Below are positions 30,596 through 38,414 of a stretch of DNA of 64,000 nt, in pieces. Made by a program: the position numbers and the translations under genes. A model generated the notes under the pieces. The model made no database searches, had not been told where the DNA came from, and saw nothing but the letters and a program-made list of their open reading frames with translations. Position 1 is the stretch's first letter, and each line of letters starts with the position of its first letter. The stretch comes from Betaproteobacteria bacterium (GTDB lineage: Bacteria; Pseudomonadota; Gammaproteobacteria; Burkholderiales; SG8-39): assembly GCA_004297625.1 (NCBI GenBank), contig SCTY01000010.1, positions 115,377-179,376 on the forward strand. Reading direction: 5' to 3'.

Positions 30596-30931
30596 ATGAA
30601 TAGTAGTCTTGGCAGGCTCTCCCAAGCCACTGGTGACGCTGGCGAGCACATCGTCGCTCGTGAACTGACGGCTAAGGGATTTTCTCGGGTGTCAGTTGAT
30701 ACGCGCGGCCCAGGCGCAACGGACGTTGTCGGCCATAGAGCGACCGGCGGCGGTGTTCTAGTACAGGTGAAGTCGTGTGGCGCTGGCGCTCTAGCCGAAC
30801 CTGCAATACTTAGTCTCAGCGAGCGCTACGCGATCTGCGCTCGAGCAAAGAGCATGGGGTACGAAGCGTGGTACGCGGCTGTCACACTAGGTCTGCTTCC
30901 AAAAGTGACGTGGGAGCGGTTGGACGCGTAG
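30596..30931 (+). CDS. Small PD-(D/E)XK-like protein
   Basis: The 111-residue protein reads GRLSQATGDAGEHIVARELT near the N terminus, then GATDVVGHRATGGGVLVQVKS. The order E17, D43, Q57-V-K59 is that of restriction endonuclease-like (Holliday-resolvase or Mrr-like) folds. The rest is short, so it may be a minimal nuclease or a nuclease-derived DNA-binding subunit. It is divergent from the HTH operon. A possible promoter (TTGCGC at 30500, TATAAC at 30525, 19-base spacer) lies upstream; this is weak. It is not a match to a specific named family that I can claim. Confidence 0.6.
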   Translation: MNSSLGRLSQATGDAGEHIVARELTAKGFSRVSVDTRGPGATDVVGHRATGGGVLVQVKSCGAGALAEPAILSLSERYAICARAKSMGYEAWYAAVTLGLLPKVTWERLDA

Positions 30932-31211
30932 TCGTGGCGTGATTCAGCGCGGTTCTCGTGAACTGTAATTACCGACTCCACTTAAGGAGGGAGCGGCAGC
31001 GAACATGTCTGCCTGAGGAAAGCACGGTGCCATAGGCGCCACGCGCGGCATGCTATTTACATCTATAGGCTGAGGGCGGGTCACGCGATCGGCCGGCGAT
31101 GGGCCAGAATGAAGGCCCCCAATCCCCGTGGGGACGCCATCGATAACCCGGTGATCGCCGGCGTTCACCGAGCGTAGAATCCTCCAGGCAGTCTACCGAG
31201 GAGGAACTACC

Positions 31212-31691
31212 ATGCAAGCGCAAAACCCGATGGTGCATCGCGGTGCGTTGACGATGGTCGTGGGAGCGGCGCTCTTTCTTCTTTACGCGATCGTATTTTT
31301 CTTCCGGGCTTTCTCGGGCGCAGGCTTCGAGTTAGGGGTGCCGACGCTCAATGGCGTGACCCAGCAGCAGCTCGATCAGCTGAACCCGGCGATCATGGCC
31401 TACATCACGCACCTGCATGTGGCCACCGCCGGATTCATCGCGGCGACCGCCATCGCGGTGATCGGACTGGCCTGGTATGGAGTGCGCGCCGGCGCGTGGT
31501 GGGCATGGATCACCGCGGTGATCTCGCCGGTGGTGGGCCTGGCGGTCGCCCTGCCGCTGCACTACACGGGATCGTTCCAGCTCAACTGGGTGACCCATCT
31601 CGGGCCGATCTACGTGGGAACCGTGATTTTCGTGGTTGGCGCGCTGATGGTGCTGGTCGCCTGGACGCGCAAGGCACCGGCGGCCGCTTAA
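31212..31691 (+). CDS. Four-helix membrane protein, unknown
   Basis: The 159-residue protein has four hydrophobic segments at about residues 12-34, 68-90, 94-116 and 130-152. An external loop after the first segment reads GVPTLNGVTQQQLDQLNP. GAGGAGGA lies ahead of the ATG. The composition is more GC-rich than its neighbours in the island, so it may be a core gene surrounded by insertions. I do not recognise a functional family. Confidence 0.7.
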   Translation: MQAQNPMVHRGALTMVVGAALFLLYAIVFFFRAFSGAGFELGVPTLNGVTQQQLDQLNPAIMAYITHLHVATAGFIAATAIAVIGLAWYGVRAGAWWAWITAVISPVVGLAVALPLHYTGSFQLNWVTHLGPIYVGTVIFVVGALMVLVAWTRKAPAAA

Positions 31692-31861
31692 GCGCCGCGC
31701 CGCTGCTGTAATCCGGCCGGCGCATACCCGCGCGCGCGTCGCGCGCCGCATGCTTCGCGGCTGCAGTGAAGCGCGCCTTGCCGCTGAGCTTTCGGCGCCG
31801 GACGCGAGGTGCGCTTTGTGTGCGTCTGGGTGGGCGCCGCCTGTAGCTTCAACGATCCCCG

Positions 31862-31906
31862 ATCATACGCAAAAGTGTTGCGCGATTGTCATGTTTTGCA
31901 TACGAT
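31862..31906. promoter_or_regulatory. Inverted-repeat operator ahead of the AbiEi-type gene
   Basis: ATCATACGCAAAA (31862-31874) and TTTTGCATACGAT (31894-31906) are inverted copies matching at 11 of 13 positions with 19 bases between. The right arm ends six bases before the AbiEi ATG. AbiEi antitoxins are known to repress their own promoter through inverted repeats, so this is the likely autoregulatory site. Confidence 0.6.
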
Positions 31907-31912
31907 TGGGGG

Positions 31913-32731
31913 ATGGCCTCTCTGGATGGATATCTGGACCAGCAGCTTCAGCGCGGTCGCGCCTACTTTTCTCGACAGCAGGCGCTGGACGCGCTCGGCC
32001 TCGCGCCGCAGAACCTTGCCGCCGCCATCAGCCGGCTCATCAGGAAACGGCGCTTGGCGAACCCCCGGCACGGCTTCTACCTGATCCTTCGGCCGGAGGA
32101 CCGGGTACTCGGGGCTCCGGACCCGGTGCGCTGGATCGATCCGCTGATGAAGCACCAAGGGATCGACTACCGGATCTCGCTGCTTCGCGCGGCCGCGTTT
32201 CACGGCTCGTCTCATCAAGCGGCCATGGTTTTCCAAGTCATCGTTCCGAAGCAGTTGCGAGGCTTCGAGATCGGGTGCCACCGCTTGCAGTTCATATATC
32301 AAGCTCCGCACGTCTTCGCCGAGGCCAATCGGTCCGAATGGCTCGCGCAGATGAAAAGCGAGGCGGGCTTCGCAAAGGTGGCAGGCGTCGAGCTGACCCT
32401 CCTGGACTGCGCGCGCTACCTCCATCGCGCGGCAGGCATCAATGGCGTGGCGCAGATTGCGAAGGACTTGGGCGGCAAAGCGGACCCGCGCAAGCTGGCC
32501 AAGCTCGCCGACGTTTACGAGAACTCGTCCGTTCGACGGCTCGGCTATCTGCTCGAGCTTGCCCGACACGTGCGTCAGGCAAAGGCGCTGGAGCCATTCG
32601 TCAGCGAAGCGAAATCCTTGAAGCCGCTCGATCCTGCAGTCAAGCCGCTGGTTGCTTCCCTCGCTTCATCGCAGGAGAAGAATGCTAAGTGGATGCTGCT
32701 CATCAATGAGCGGGTCGAGGTCGAGGCTTGA
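31913..32731 (+). CDS. abiEi: AbiEi-type antitoxin/transcriptional regulator
   Basis: The 272-residue protein starts MASLDGYLDQQLQRGRAYFS, with an N-terminal winged-helix segment (SRQQALDALGLAPQNLAAAI, then SRLIRKRRLANPRHGFYLI). The middle reads QGIDYRISLLRAAAFHGSSH and GVELTLLDCARYLHRAAGI. This is the AbiEi layout: N-terminal DNA-binding domain plus C-terminal antitoxin domain. The usual partner, an AbiEii nucleotidyltransferase toxin, should follow at once, but none is present before the Panacea gene. An ATG nine codons upstream lies inside the operator, so I prefer 31913. It may be an orphan regulator of decayed origin. Confidence 0.8.
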   Translation: MASLDGYLDQQLQRGRAYFSRQQALDALGLAPQNLAAAISRLIRKRRLANPRHGFYLILRPEDRVLGAPDPVRWIDPLMKHQGIDYRISLLRAAAFHGSSHQAAMVFQVIVPKQLRGFEIGCHRLQFIYQAPHVFAEANRSEWLAQMKSEAGFAKVAGVELTLLDCARYLHRAAGINGVAQIAKDLGGKADPRKLAKLADVYENSSVRRLGYLLELARHVRQAKALEPFVSEAKSLKPLDPAVKPLVASLASSQEKNAKWMLLINERVEVEA

Positions 32732-32940
32732 TCCCGCGCGCCTACCCGGCTCAATTCTCATGAGGTTAAAATTCGCGGTGCTACAGGTGACTACAAAGGT
32801 ATTACTTCAAAAGCAGAAGGTAAGTACCTGTCGAGCGCTACATCTAGTATGGCCGTACCCTATCCTGACTACCGCTTGGGGTTTACAATGAGCCGGCACT
32901 GTCGGTTTGATCGGCAGACAAAAGAGGCCGGCGCGTAACG

Positions 32941-33441
32941 ATGTACGACGCGAGAGCCATAGCAAACTTCCTTCTGGACTACGCGGACCAGAAGAAGACG
33001 AAAGTGACGTTGCTCTTAGTCTTGAAGATGATTTATTACGCACATGGCTGGCATCTCAGCCGGCACGGCGAGCCCCTCGTTAGGCAACCTTTTGAGGCCT
33101 GGACGCACGGACCGGTCGTTAGAGCAGTCTGGGAAGCATTTCGAGGCAATGGCAAGTGGCCGCTTACCGCAAGGGCGAAGCGGTTTGATGTGCTCGCACA
33201 TTCCTATTCCGTAGTGAACGAGCCTATAAAGCCCGAACAGGCAGCGTTCCTAGAGAATATTTTTGACGCGTATGCCCATGTCGATGCCTTCGATCTTTCC
33301 AACGCAACCCACGTACCGGGCTCGCCCTGGGATGCGGTTTGGAATGCACCGAATGGCGCGATCAATGTTGGGATGAAGATTCCCAATGACGAGATCCGAA
33401 AATGGTTCTCGGGTAAACGGGCGCCGGGCTTTTTGCACTGA
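32941..33441 (+). CDS. Panacea-domain (SocA/GepA-like, DUF4065) antitoxin candidate
   Basis: The 166-residue protein has YDARAIANFLLDYADQK, TLLLVLKMIYYAHGWHLSRH and EPLVRQPFEAWTHGPVV, the classical Panacea core. Panacea proteins are 'hyperpromiscuous' antitoxins that neutralise many unrelated toxins encoded next to them, some acting as ClpXP adaptors (SocA). The gene lies 30 bp upstream of an unknown ORF, in the position of its toxin. Codon use and base content are AT-richer than the core genes on either side of the island. Confidence 0.88.
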   Translation: MYDARAIANFLLDYADQKKTKVTLLLVLKMIYYAHGWHLSRHGEPLVRQPFEAWTHGPVVRAVWEAFRGNGKWPLTARAKRFDVLAHSYSVVNEPIKPEQAAFLENIFDAYAHVDAFDLSNATHVPGSPWDAVWNAPNGAINVGMKIPNDEIRKWFSGKRAPGFLH

Positions 33442-33471
33442 TTAGCACGACGCGATATTGGGAGAAGAAGA

Positions 33472-34176
33472 ATGAACAAGCTTAGACCCCCAGCCTTCCA
33501 CGATATCGCGAGAATTATTGGCCGGGACGTTGACGAGACCGAAGCTCGCCTCTACTCGTACTACACCAATCCTTTCGGCGCGTTCTTCAGCTATCACCGC
33601 GCGCAGGCGCTCTGCCGCTTTGCGTTCGGGCGCATGTTACCGCTTCGCCAAGTCCTTGAGGGATGCGGGCGCGAGCGCACGCAGCAGGGCAAAAACTGCA
33701 ACTCTGAAGTCCTCCGACTCCTCTGGGAAAGGTCGGCCCATCGCTCGGTTCGGACTTACGAGCTGGCGCCGAAATTTTTGACCATTAGGAAGGATTTGAA
33801 TATCCGCGTTGCGCCGCCGTTCTACTTCGTCGAGGGCGACAACGCGTATGTTTTCTGGCTGCAACCGAGGAAGGAGTATGCGTTCAACGTTGGGCAGCTT
33901 GGTCTATTAGCGTCCATGGTGAAGGTAACGTTCCTTGTGGACGACTTCCGTGACGTAGGCTTCGAGCTCTGCGACATGAGCGCGCCGCTCGGCAAGGAGC
34001 GCGACCCGAACACCTATCACTTGGAGTCGTTCAATATCCTTTCCGAGGCGGGGATCAGGGAGAAGCTCCAGCTTTTCGCTCTTGCCTATGACCGCTGCGT
34101 CGCTCGCGGCGTCGAGCGCAGCAAGCGCACGCCGAAGCAACAGCCGCCGGCTGGTCCGGATCTGTTTACAGAGTAG
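33472..34176 (+). CDS. Unknown protein, candidate toxin partner of the Panacea gene
   Basis: The 234-residue protein begins MNKLRPPAFHDIARIIGRDV, then LYSYYTNPFGAFFSYHRAQA, and later FYFVEGDNAYVFWLQPRKE and VKVTFLVDDFRDVGFELCDMS. I recognise no known toxin family: no PIN, RelE, MazF, Fic or nucleotidyltransferase motif is visible. GAGAAGAAG precedes the ATG. Spacing of 30 bp to the Panacea gene and shared direction suggest one operon. If it is a toxin, its mode of action is open. Confidence 0.65.
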   Translation: MNKLRPPAFHDIARIIGRDVDETEARLYSYYTNPFGAFFSYHRAQALCRFAFGRMLPLRQVLEGCGRERTQQGKNCNSEVLRLLWERSAHRSVRTYELAPKFLTIRKDLNIRVAPPFYFVEGDNAYVFWLQPRKEYAFNVGQLGLLASMVKVTFLVDDFRDVGFELCDMSAPLGKERDPNTYHLESFNILSEAGIREKLQLFALAYDRCVARGVERSKRTPKQQPPAGPDLFTE

Positions 34177-34239
34177 TAGGGGTCAGGGGATGGGCCGCCC
34201 GGGTCTGTCTTGCCGGGTGGACAATGCGGGTTCTTTGGC

Positions 34240-34907
34240 ATGGCTCAGTTAGCTCGTCACGCACGGCTCGATCGCAAGGCCGAGGCCGCGCTAATCGCGG
34301 CAATCGAGATATATAACAAGCCTGATTTTCGTTACCGCGAAGAGACGTTCGCGATCCTCGCGCTCAATGCTTGGGAGCTTCTTCTCAAGGCACGACTGCT
34401 CCAAATCAACAAAAACAAACTCAGCGTGCTCTATTCGTACGAGAACAAGAAGACAAAGGCCGGAGTGCCCTCCAAGAAAAAGACGCTTCGGAGAAATCGA
34501 GCGGAGAATCCCTTCACCCTGCAAAGGATAGTCAGAACGAATCGCCAGATTTCCATGTGGCACTGAGCATTGATGTCTCCTTTAGACGCGCAAGCGCGGA
34601 CTCGGCGGCGTTGATGGTGGCGATGAGCAAGGACCCGGCAGCGACGAAGATCACTCTCTCAGAGGAGGATGTTCTCAAGGCATATCCCTGGGCCTATAAA
34701 GAACTGACCAATCGGCTCCGCGAGAGATACACGGACTTCTTGGTGAACCAGCGTTACCACGACATCCGAAAGCCTCTGGCCAATGACCCCCGCTATGCCA
34801 AGGAGCGGTTTCTCGTTCCGGGACATGCAAACAGCCCAAAGACCGTGTTTTTTAATCCAAACATCGTCCCCGAATTCGATAAGCACTACACGCGTAAGGC
34901 GTTCTAG
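34240..34907 (+). pseudogene. Broken DUF3644 gene
   Basis: The first frame (34240-34566) reads FAILALNAWELLLKARLLQ and NKLSVLYSYENKKTK, then TLRRNRAENPFTL, the N-terminal half of DUF3644. It then runs to a stop. A second frame continues with FHVALSIDVSFRRASADSAA, VLKAYPWAYKELTNRLRER, YHDIRKPLANDPRYAKERF and PNIVPEFDKHYT, the C-terminal part. The conserved stretch that should link the two, by my recollection about 100 residues, is absent. So the gene has a large internal deletion and a frame change. DUF3644 proteins are predicted RNA/DNA-acting and found near defence genes; this copy is inactive. Confidence 0.8.
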
Positions 34908-34942
34908 CCGGACGAGGCTCCGCGTGCCATCGGAGGAAGAAT

Positions 34943-35740
34943 ATGGCGGCAGACGCTAGCTGGTTGGATCTTCTCGCTGCGGCGCTCGGCGGAGGAGCGA
35001 CCGTGAAGGGCCTCGACATCGCTTATCAAGAGCTACGTCATAGGTCGGACAGGAAGCGCACTGCAAAGGAGTTTGTCGATAAGCATCTCGACCCGTTGCT
35101 CAAGGCTACTGACGAACTTGTTGGCAAGCTTCGTTCTCTAGCCGAAACGGATTTTTCTGACATACACCATGCAAATCCAAACGCGGCCAACCTGAGTTCA
35201 TCAGATTTCGGCAGCTTGGTTTACCTGTTCGGCACGTTTTGGACGCACGTCGAGCTTCTGAGAAGGCAGGGTCTTTCTGTCGCTTGGGGAGAAGACAATC
35301 GGGGCAAGAAGCTGCATCAATTTCTAGACTGCCTGGAATCCCGAAGGATTCGCATAATCGATCGGATCGCGCAGCGAGCTGTAGGCGAGGTAACGCTAGG
35401 AAGTCATCTGGGCGCTTCGGAGCCTATGTCCTTCATACAGTTCGTGAAAGCCTATGAAAGTGATGAGTCATTCCGAATGTGGCTTCGACCGTTGGTGGCC
35501 GTGCTCGCGCGGATGCGCCATACGCGGGAGCGTCAGCGCTTGCTGCAATATTGGGTGGTCCTTCACGCGTTTATCGACACGCTAGACCGCGAGCACATCG
35601 TGACTCGCGCCCGGCCGGGTCTACCGCAAAAGCTGACTAAGGAATCTTGGCGCGATCTGAAATATCGGGTTTTCGGGACGTATCTAAAATTTGTAGCAGA
35701 GCCCGAAAAATACTTAGGGCCGCCGAAGAGGCGGCCCTAA
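34943..35740 (+). CDS. Unknown protein with short N-terminal hydrophobic helix
   Basis: The 265-residue protein starts MAADASWLDLLAAALGGGAT with a short hydrophobic or amphipathic helix, then a mainly helical body with FVDKHLDPLLKATDELVGKL, SSDFGSLVYLFGTFWTHVEL and CLESRRIRIIDRIAQRAVGE, and ends LKYRVFGTYLKFVAEPEKYL. GAGGAAGAAT precedes the ATG. No catalytic motif is seen. The N-terminal helix could anchor it to the membrane. A 12-bp perfect hairpin covers its stop codon. Confidence 0.7.
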   Translation: MAADASWLDLLAAALGGGATVKGLDIAYQELRHRSDRKRTAKEFVDKHLDPLLKATDELVGKLRSLAETDFSDIHHANPNAANLSSSDFGSLVYLFGTFWTHVELLRRQGLSVAWGEDNRGKKLHQFLDCLESRRIRIIDRIAQRAVGEVTLGSHLGASEPMSFIQFVKAYESDESFRMWLRPLVAVLARMRHTRERQRLLQYWVVLHAFIDTLDREHIVTRARPGLPQKLTKESWRDLKYRVFGTYLKFVAEPEKYLGPPKRRP

Positions 35741-35741
35741 G
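35713..35741. repeat. Perfect 12-bp hairpin over a stop codon
   Basis: CTTAGGGCCGCC (35713-35724) and GGCGGCCCTAAG (35730-35741) pair exactly around GAAGA. The TAA stop of the upstream gene lies inside the right arm. No T-run follows, so a standard intrinsic terminator is not supported, but a hairpin that ends transcription or blocks 3' decay is plausible. Confidence 0.6.
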
Positions 35742-36107
35742 GGGAGAGCTGGGGGTCGTAAGAGACTTTCGCCGCCCTCGGCAAGCCGAGGTTGGCTGTA
35801 CGTCTGATGAGCCCCCGTTAGCCCGGAGGCCCGTCTGGCAGGCGCCAAACGAGCGAATTCGTAGGTACTATTCTACTGCTTTTCGTGCCATGCGGCATCT
35901 TCGGTTCGGCTACCCCCTAGATCGGCCGGATGCCGAAACAACAGCGTGGATCCCGCGCATTCAAAAGACTCGGTTAGATAAGCGCTGTCATTAGACCGGC
36001 GCACGGTAGTTTGCCTGTAAGCGGCAGCATTGCAAATAGGGCAGCGCAACCGTAGAACGCGTCAGAATCGGGCTGGCCGGACATACTGTGTATGGGGGAT
36101 CTCAAAA
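35741..36107. other. 367-bp gap without a supported gene
   Basis: It holds a second perfect hairpin, CCTCGGC-AA-GCCGAGG at 35776-35791, shortly after the stop-codon hairpin. I see no convincing ORF: a 115-codon frame over 35647-35994 has no ribosome-binding site and overlaps the upstream gene. The last 30 bases before 36108 are AT-leaning and may hold the promoter of the next gene, but no clear -35/-10 pair is seen. Confidence 0.5.
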
Positions 36108-37409
36108 ATGTCAGACCCGAAGGTCTTGGTGATCGGTTCTTCCGGTCACTCCCACGTCGAGTGTGTGTCGTGGGAAAACGCTGCGGCAGTCAATTTGCCG
36201 GATTTCGACATAGCCGTAATTAATGTCCGCTCTCTATCGGACAACATCGTTCAGAGCGAGAAGTTTCAGGCACCAAAAATTCGAAACGGGCTCGCACGGC
36301 TCCTAGCTTCCGGAGGGCGAATCATTGTGCTCGGACTTGCTGAGCGGCGCATCCGAGTTCGCGATCATGACTATGTCGACCTCTATGATTGGAGCCCCGT
36401 CGACATTCAGACGAAGCAAGAAACAGGAAACACCGTCAAGTGGGAGAAGGTTCGCTATGTGAAGTTGCTCGACCACCTGAAGGAGTGGTCGTTCTACTAC
36501 TACTTGCGCCGATCGAGCATATCCAGCGAGTTATTCGAGCTCTGCGGTGGTGGAAAAAACGGAGTCAATATCGTCTCGGATATTACGGTGTATCAAGCAA
36601 ATCGATATGAAAAGATGCTCGCTGGAGAAATTGCTTATCTCGTGCAGGAAGACAATGGCGATCCTATTCTTCAAACGGGCGTCTTCGCATTTTTGCCGGC
36701 GATAGAAAGCCTGGAAGAGCGTCATATGGTGAACTTGGTGCTAGAGGATTTGATCGATCTTCCGCAGGTCGCGCTGCAGCCTGCCTGGGCAGACGGTATA
36801 TCGATGGAGGTCGCGTCAGCCATTACGGAACAAATAGACACGAAAAGGAAAGCGCTGAAAGCTTTGCAGGGTGAATTGCAGACCCTCGCGAGCAAGAAGG
36901 CTGATATCGAATCCCACAAGAAACTTCTCTACGAATCGGGGCGTGAGTTGGAGGAGCGGTTCGCCCTATGCCTCCGTATGCTTGGAGGGAAAGTTACCCC
37001 GGCAAAGTACTCTCAAGAGGAGTTCATCCTTGAGCATGCCGGTGCGCTCTTTTTGGTCGAATGCAAAGGCATTGGGAAAAGCGTCGCTTTGACGCACGTC
37101 AGGCAGCTGACGGATTACATGCTGAAGTTTGAAGAGGATGAAAATAAGCAGGGGAAGGGCATCCTATTCGGGAACGCGTGGAAAGAGCTGCCACCGGAAA
37201 GGCGCGATGGAGATGAAACAGTTGTCTTTCCGGACAACGTGGAAAAGCGGGCGATTCAACTCGACATTGCACTTGTATCGTCCACAGCTTTCTTTCCCGT
37301 GTTTGAGAGATTTCTGGCGGGGAGAGTCGCGGCGGATGCAATCCTCCAACGCATGACCTCTAGCGTAGGCGTGGTGGATTTTTCAGATCTCACCGCGGGG
37401 GCGAAATGA
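36108..37409 (+). CDS. Large protein with C-terminal PD-(D/E)XK nuclease-like domain
   Basis: The 433-residue protein has an N-terminal alpha/beta region (PKVLVIGSSGHSHVECVSW, FDIAVINVRSLSD, SGGRIIVLGLAERR) that looks like a Rossmann-type or sensor domain. A coiled coil follows at about residues 240-285, then LEERFALCLRMLGGKVTP, EEFILEH and LFLVECKGIGKSVALTHVRQ with KGILFGNAWKELPPERR. E305 and E318-C-K320 fit a PD-(D/E)XK active site. I start at 36108 (MSDPKVLVIG); an upstream frame opening at 36030 has no support. The stop overlaps a short second ORF as ATGA. A stress- or phage-activated nuclease is an inference. Confidence 0.7.
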   Translation: MSDPKVLVIGSSGHSHVECVSWENAAAVNLPDFDIAVINVRSLSDNIVQSEKFQAPKIRNGLARLLASGGRIIVLGLAERRIRVRDHDYVDLYDWSPVDIQTKQETGNTVKWEKVRYVKLLDHLKEWSFYYYLRRSSISSELFELCGGGKNGVNIVSDITVYQANRYEKMLAGEIAYLVQEDNGDPILQTGVFAFLPAIESLEERHMVNLVLEDLIDLPQVALQPAWADGISMEVASAITEQIDTKRKALKALQGELQTLASKKADIESHKKLLYESGRELEERFALCLRMLGGKVTPAKYSQEEFILEHAGALFLVECKGIGKSVALTHVRQLTDYMLKFEEDENKQGKGILFGNAWKELPPERRDGDETVVFPDNVEKRAIQLDIALVSSTAFFPVFERFLAGRVAADAILQRMTSSVGVVDFSDLTAGAK

Positions 37410-37575
37410 CCAAAGGACGCGTCGTGCGAATGCCCCCCGAGACACGCGACATTGTCCTGGGATCAGCGACGGAAAGAGCGAACTTTACATGGAGAATATG
37501 CATTGTGACGGCATTGACGTTGAGAAGAAGAACGCGCAGGGGTACTACCTGCACGAATCGATACCACGGCTGTAG
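37406..37575 (+). pseudogene. Short coupled ORF with apparent frame change, remnant
   Basis: An ATG overlaps the stop of the nuclease-like gene (ATGA) and opens MTKGRVVRMPPETRDIVLGS, then ATERANFT. After about 28 codons a different frame reads coding-like: YMENMHCDGIDVEKKNAQGY and YLHESIPRL ending in TAG at 37573-37575. The first frame itself continues open as arginine-rich, non-coding-like sequence into the nitroreductase gene. This looks like a partner gene of the nuclease protein reduced by deletion or frameshift at the island's right edge. The evidence is weak. Confidence 0.35.
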
Positions 37576-37655
37576 GAAAGGCCGCGGCGCGCGGCCAGCC
37601 GTGGAGCGCCAAAGTACGCCACTCAGCTTCATCCGCGCCGCACAGAAGGGAACTC

Positions 37656-38399
37656 ATGAACCAGGCGTTCAACCAGACCGCGCGCTACGAGCAGCTGCTC
37701 GAGATCGTGAAGGGCCGGATGACGAGCCGGCAGTTCGACCAGGCTTACGTGGTTCCGGCCGAGCATTACGACATGATTCTCGAGGCGGCGCGGCACGCGC
37801 CCTCGGGAGCGAATGCGCAGCCGTGGCACTACATCGTGGTAACCGAGGCGGCGACGAAGAAGAAGATTGCCGACTACTTCGTCGACGAGCAGCGCCACCG
37901 CGCGAAGCTGAAGATGAAGTTCCCGACGCCGAACTACCGCGGCCTGGAGACGGCGCCAGGCATGATCGTGATCGTCGCCGACTTCCGCTACACGCGGGCG
38001 TTCCCGGTGCTCGGCGACGGCTCGGCGCTCGACCGCCAGTACCAGCAGAACGCGGAGCGCATCCTGCTGCAGAGCGTCGCGGCCTCGACGATGTCGGCGC
38101 ACCTGGCGGCGGCGGCGCTGGGCTATGGCGTGTGGTGGGTGACCGCGATCGGCCAGGAGAACGCGCAGAAGGCGATGAAGCCGCTGCTCGGCGTGCCCGA
38201 GGACCTCGACGTCATCGACATCTTCTGCTTCGGCCCGCCCGCCAAGCCGCCGTACAAGCGCTGGAAAAAGACACTCGAGCAGATCGCGAGCCGGGGGCGC
38301 TTCGACATGAAGAACTACCAGACGCCCGAGGACATCGACCGCTGGGTCCAGGAGACGCGGCACAAGGTCATGTACCGCGACGAATCGAAGATCGACTGA
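37656..38399 (+). CDS. Nitroreductase family protein
   Basis: This FMN-dependent NAD(P)H oxidoreductase of 247 residues shows the family start TSRQFDQAYVVPAEHYDMIL, the FMN-binding HAPSGANAQPWHYIVV and the later AALGYGVWWVTAIG. An AAGGGAACTC region precedes the ATG. GC content returns to the high core level here, so it marks the right border of the island. The physiological substrate is unknown. It is convergent with the CoA-transferase gene, 15 bp apart. Confidence 0.9.
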   Translation: MNQAFNQTARYEQLLEIVKGRMTSRQFDQAYVVPAEHYDMILEAARHAPSGANAQPWHYIVVTEAATKKKIADYFVDEQRHRAKLKMKFPTPNYRGLETAPGMIVIVADFRYTRAFPVLGDGSALDRQYQQNAERILLQSVAASTMSAHLAAAALGYGVWWVTAIGQENAQKAMKPLLGVPEDLDVIDIFCFGPPAKPPYKRWKKTLEQIASRGRFDMKNYQTPEDIDRWVQETRHKVMYRDESKID

Positions 38400-38414
38400 C
38401 AGCCGGCGGCGGGG

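Noticed and set aside
30406..30651. 81-codon minus-strand ORF between the HTH operon and the small nuclease-like gene
   Set aside because: It overlaps the start of the plus-strand gene, lacks a ribosome-binding site and shows no recognisable motif; a shorter internal ORF (MYGYTVVDS) cannot be excluded.
35804..35811. CTGATGAG, resembling the hammerhead ribozyme core
   Set aside because: The matching GAAA segment and the three stems are not found nearby.
35647..35994. 115-codon ORF after the unknown gene at 34943
   Set aside because: It mostly overlaps that gene in another frame and has no ribosome-binding site.
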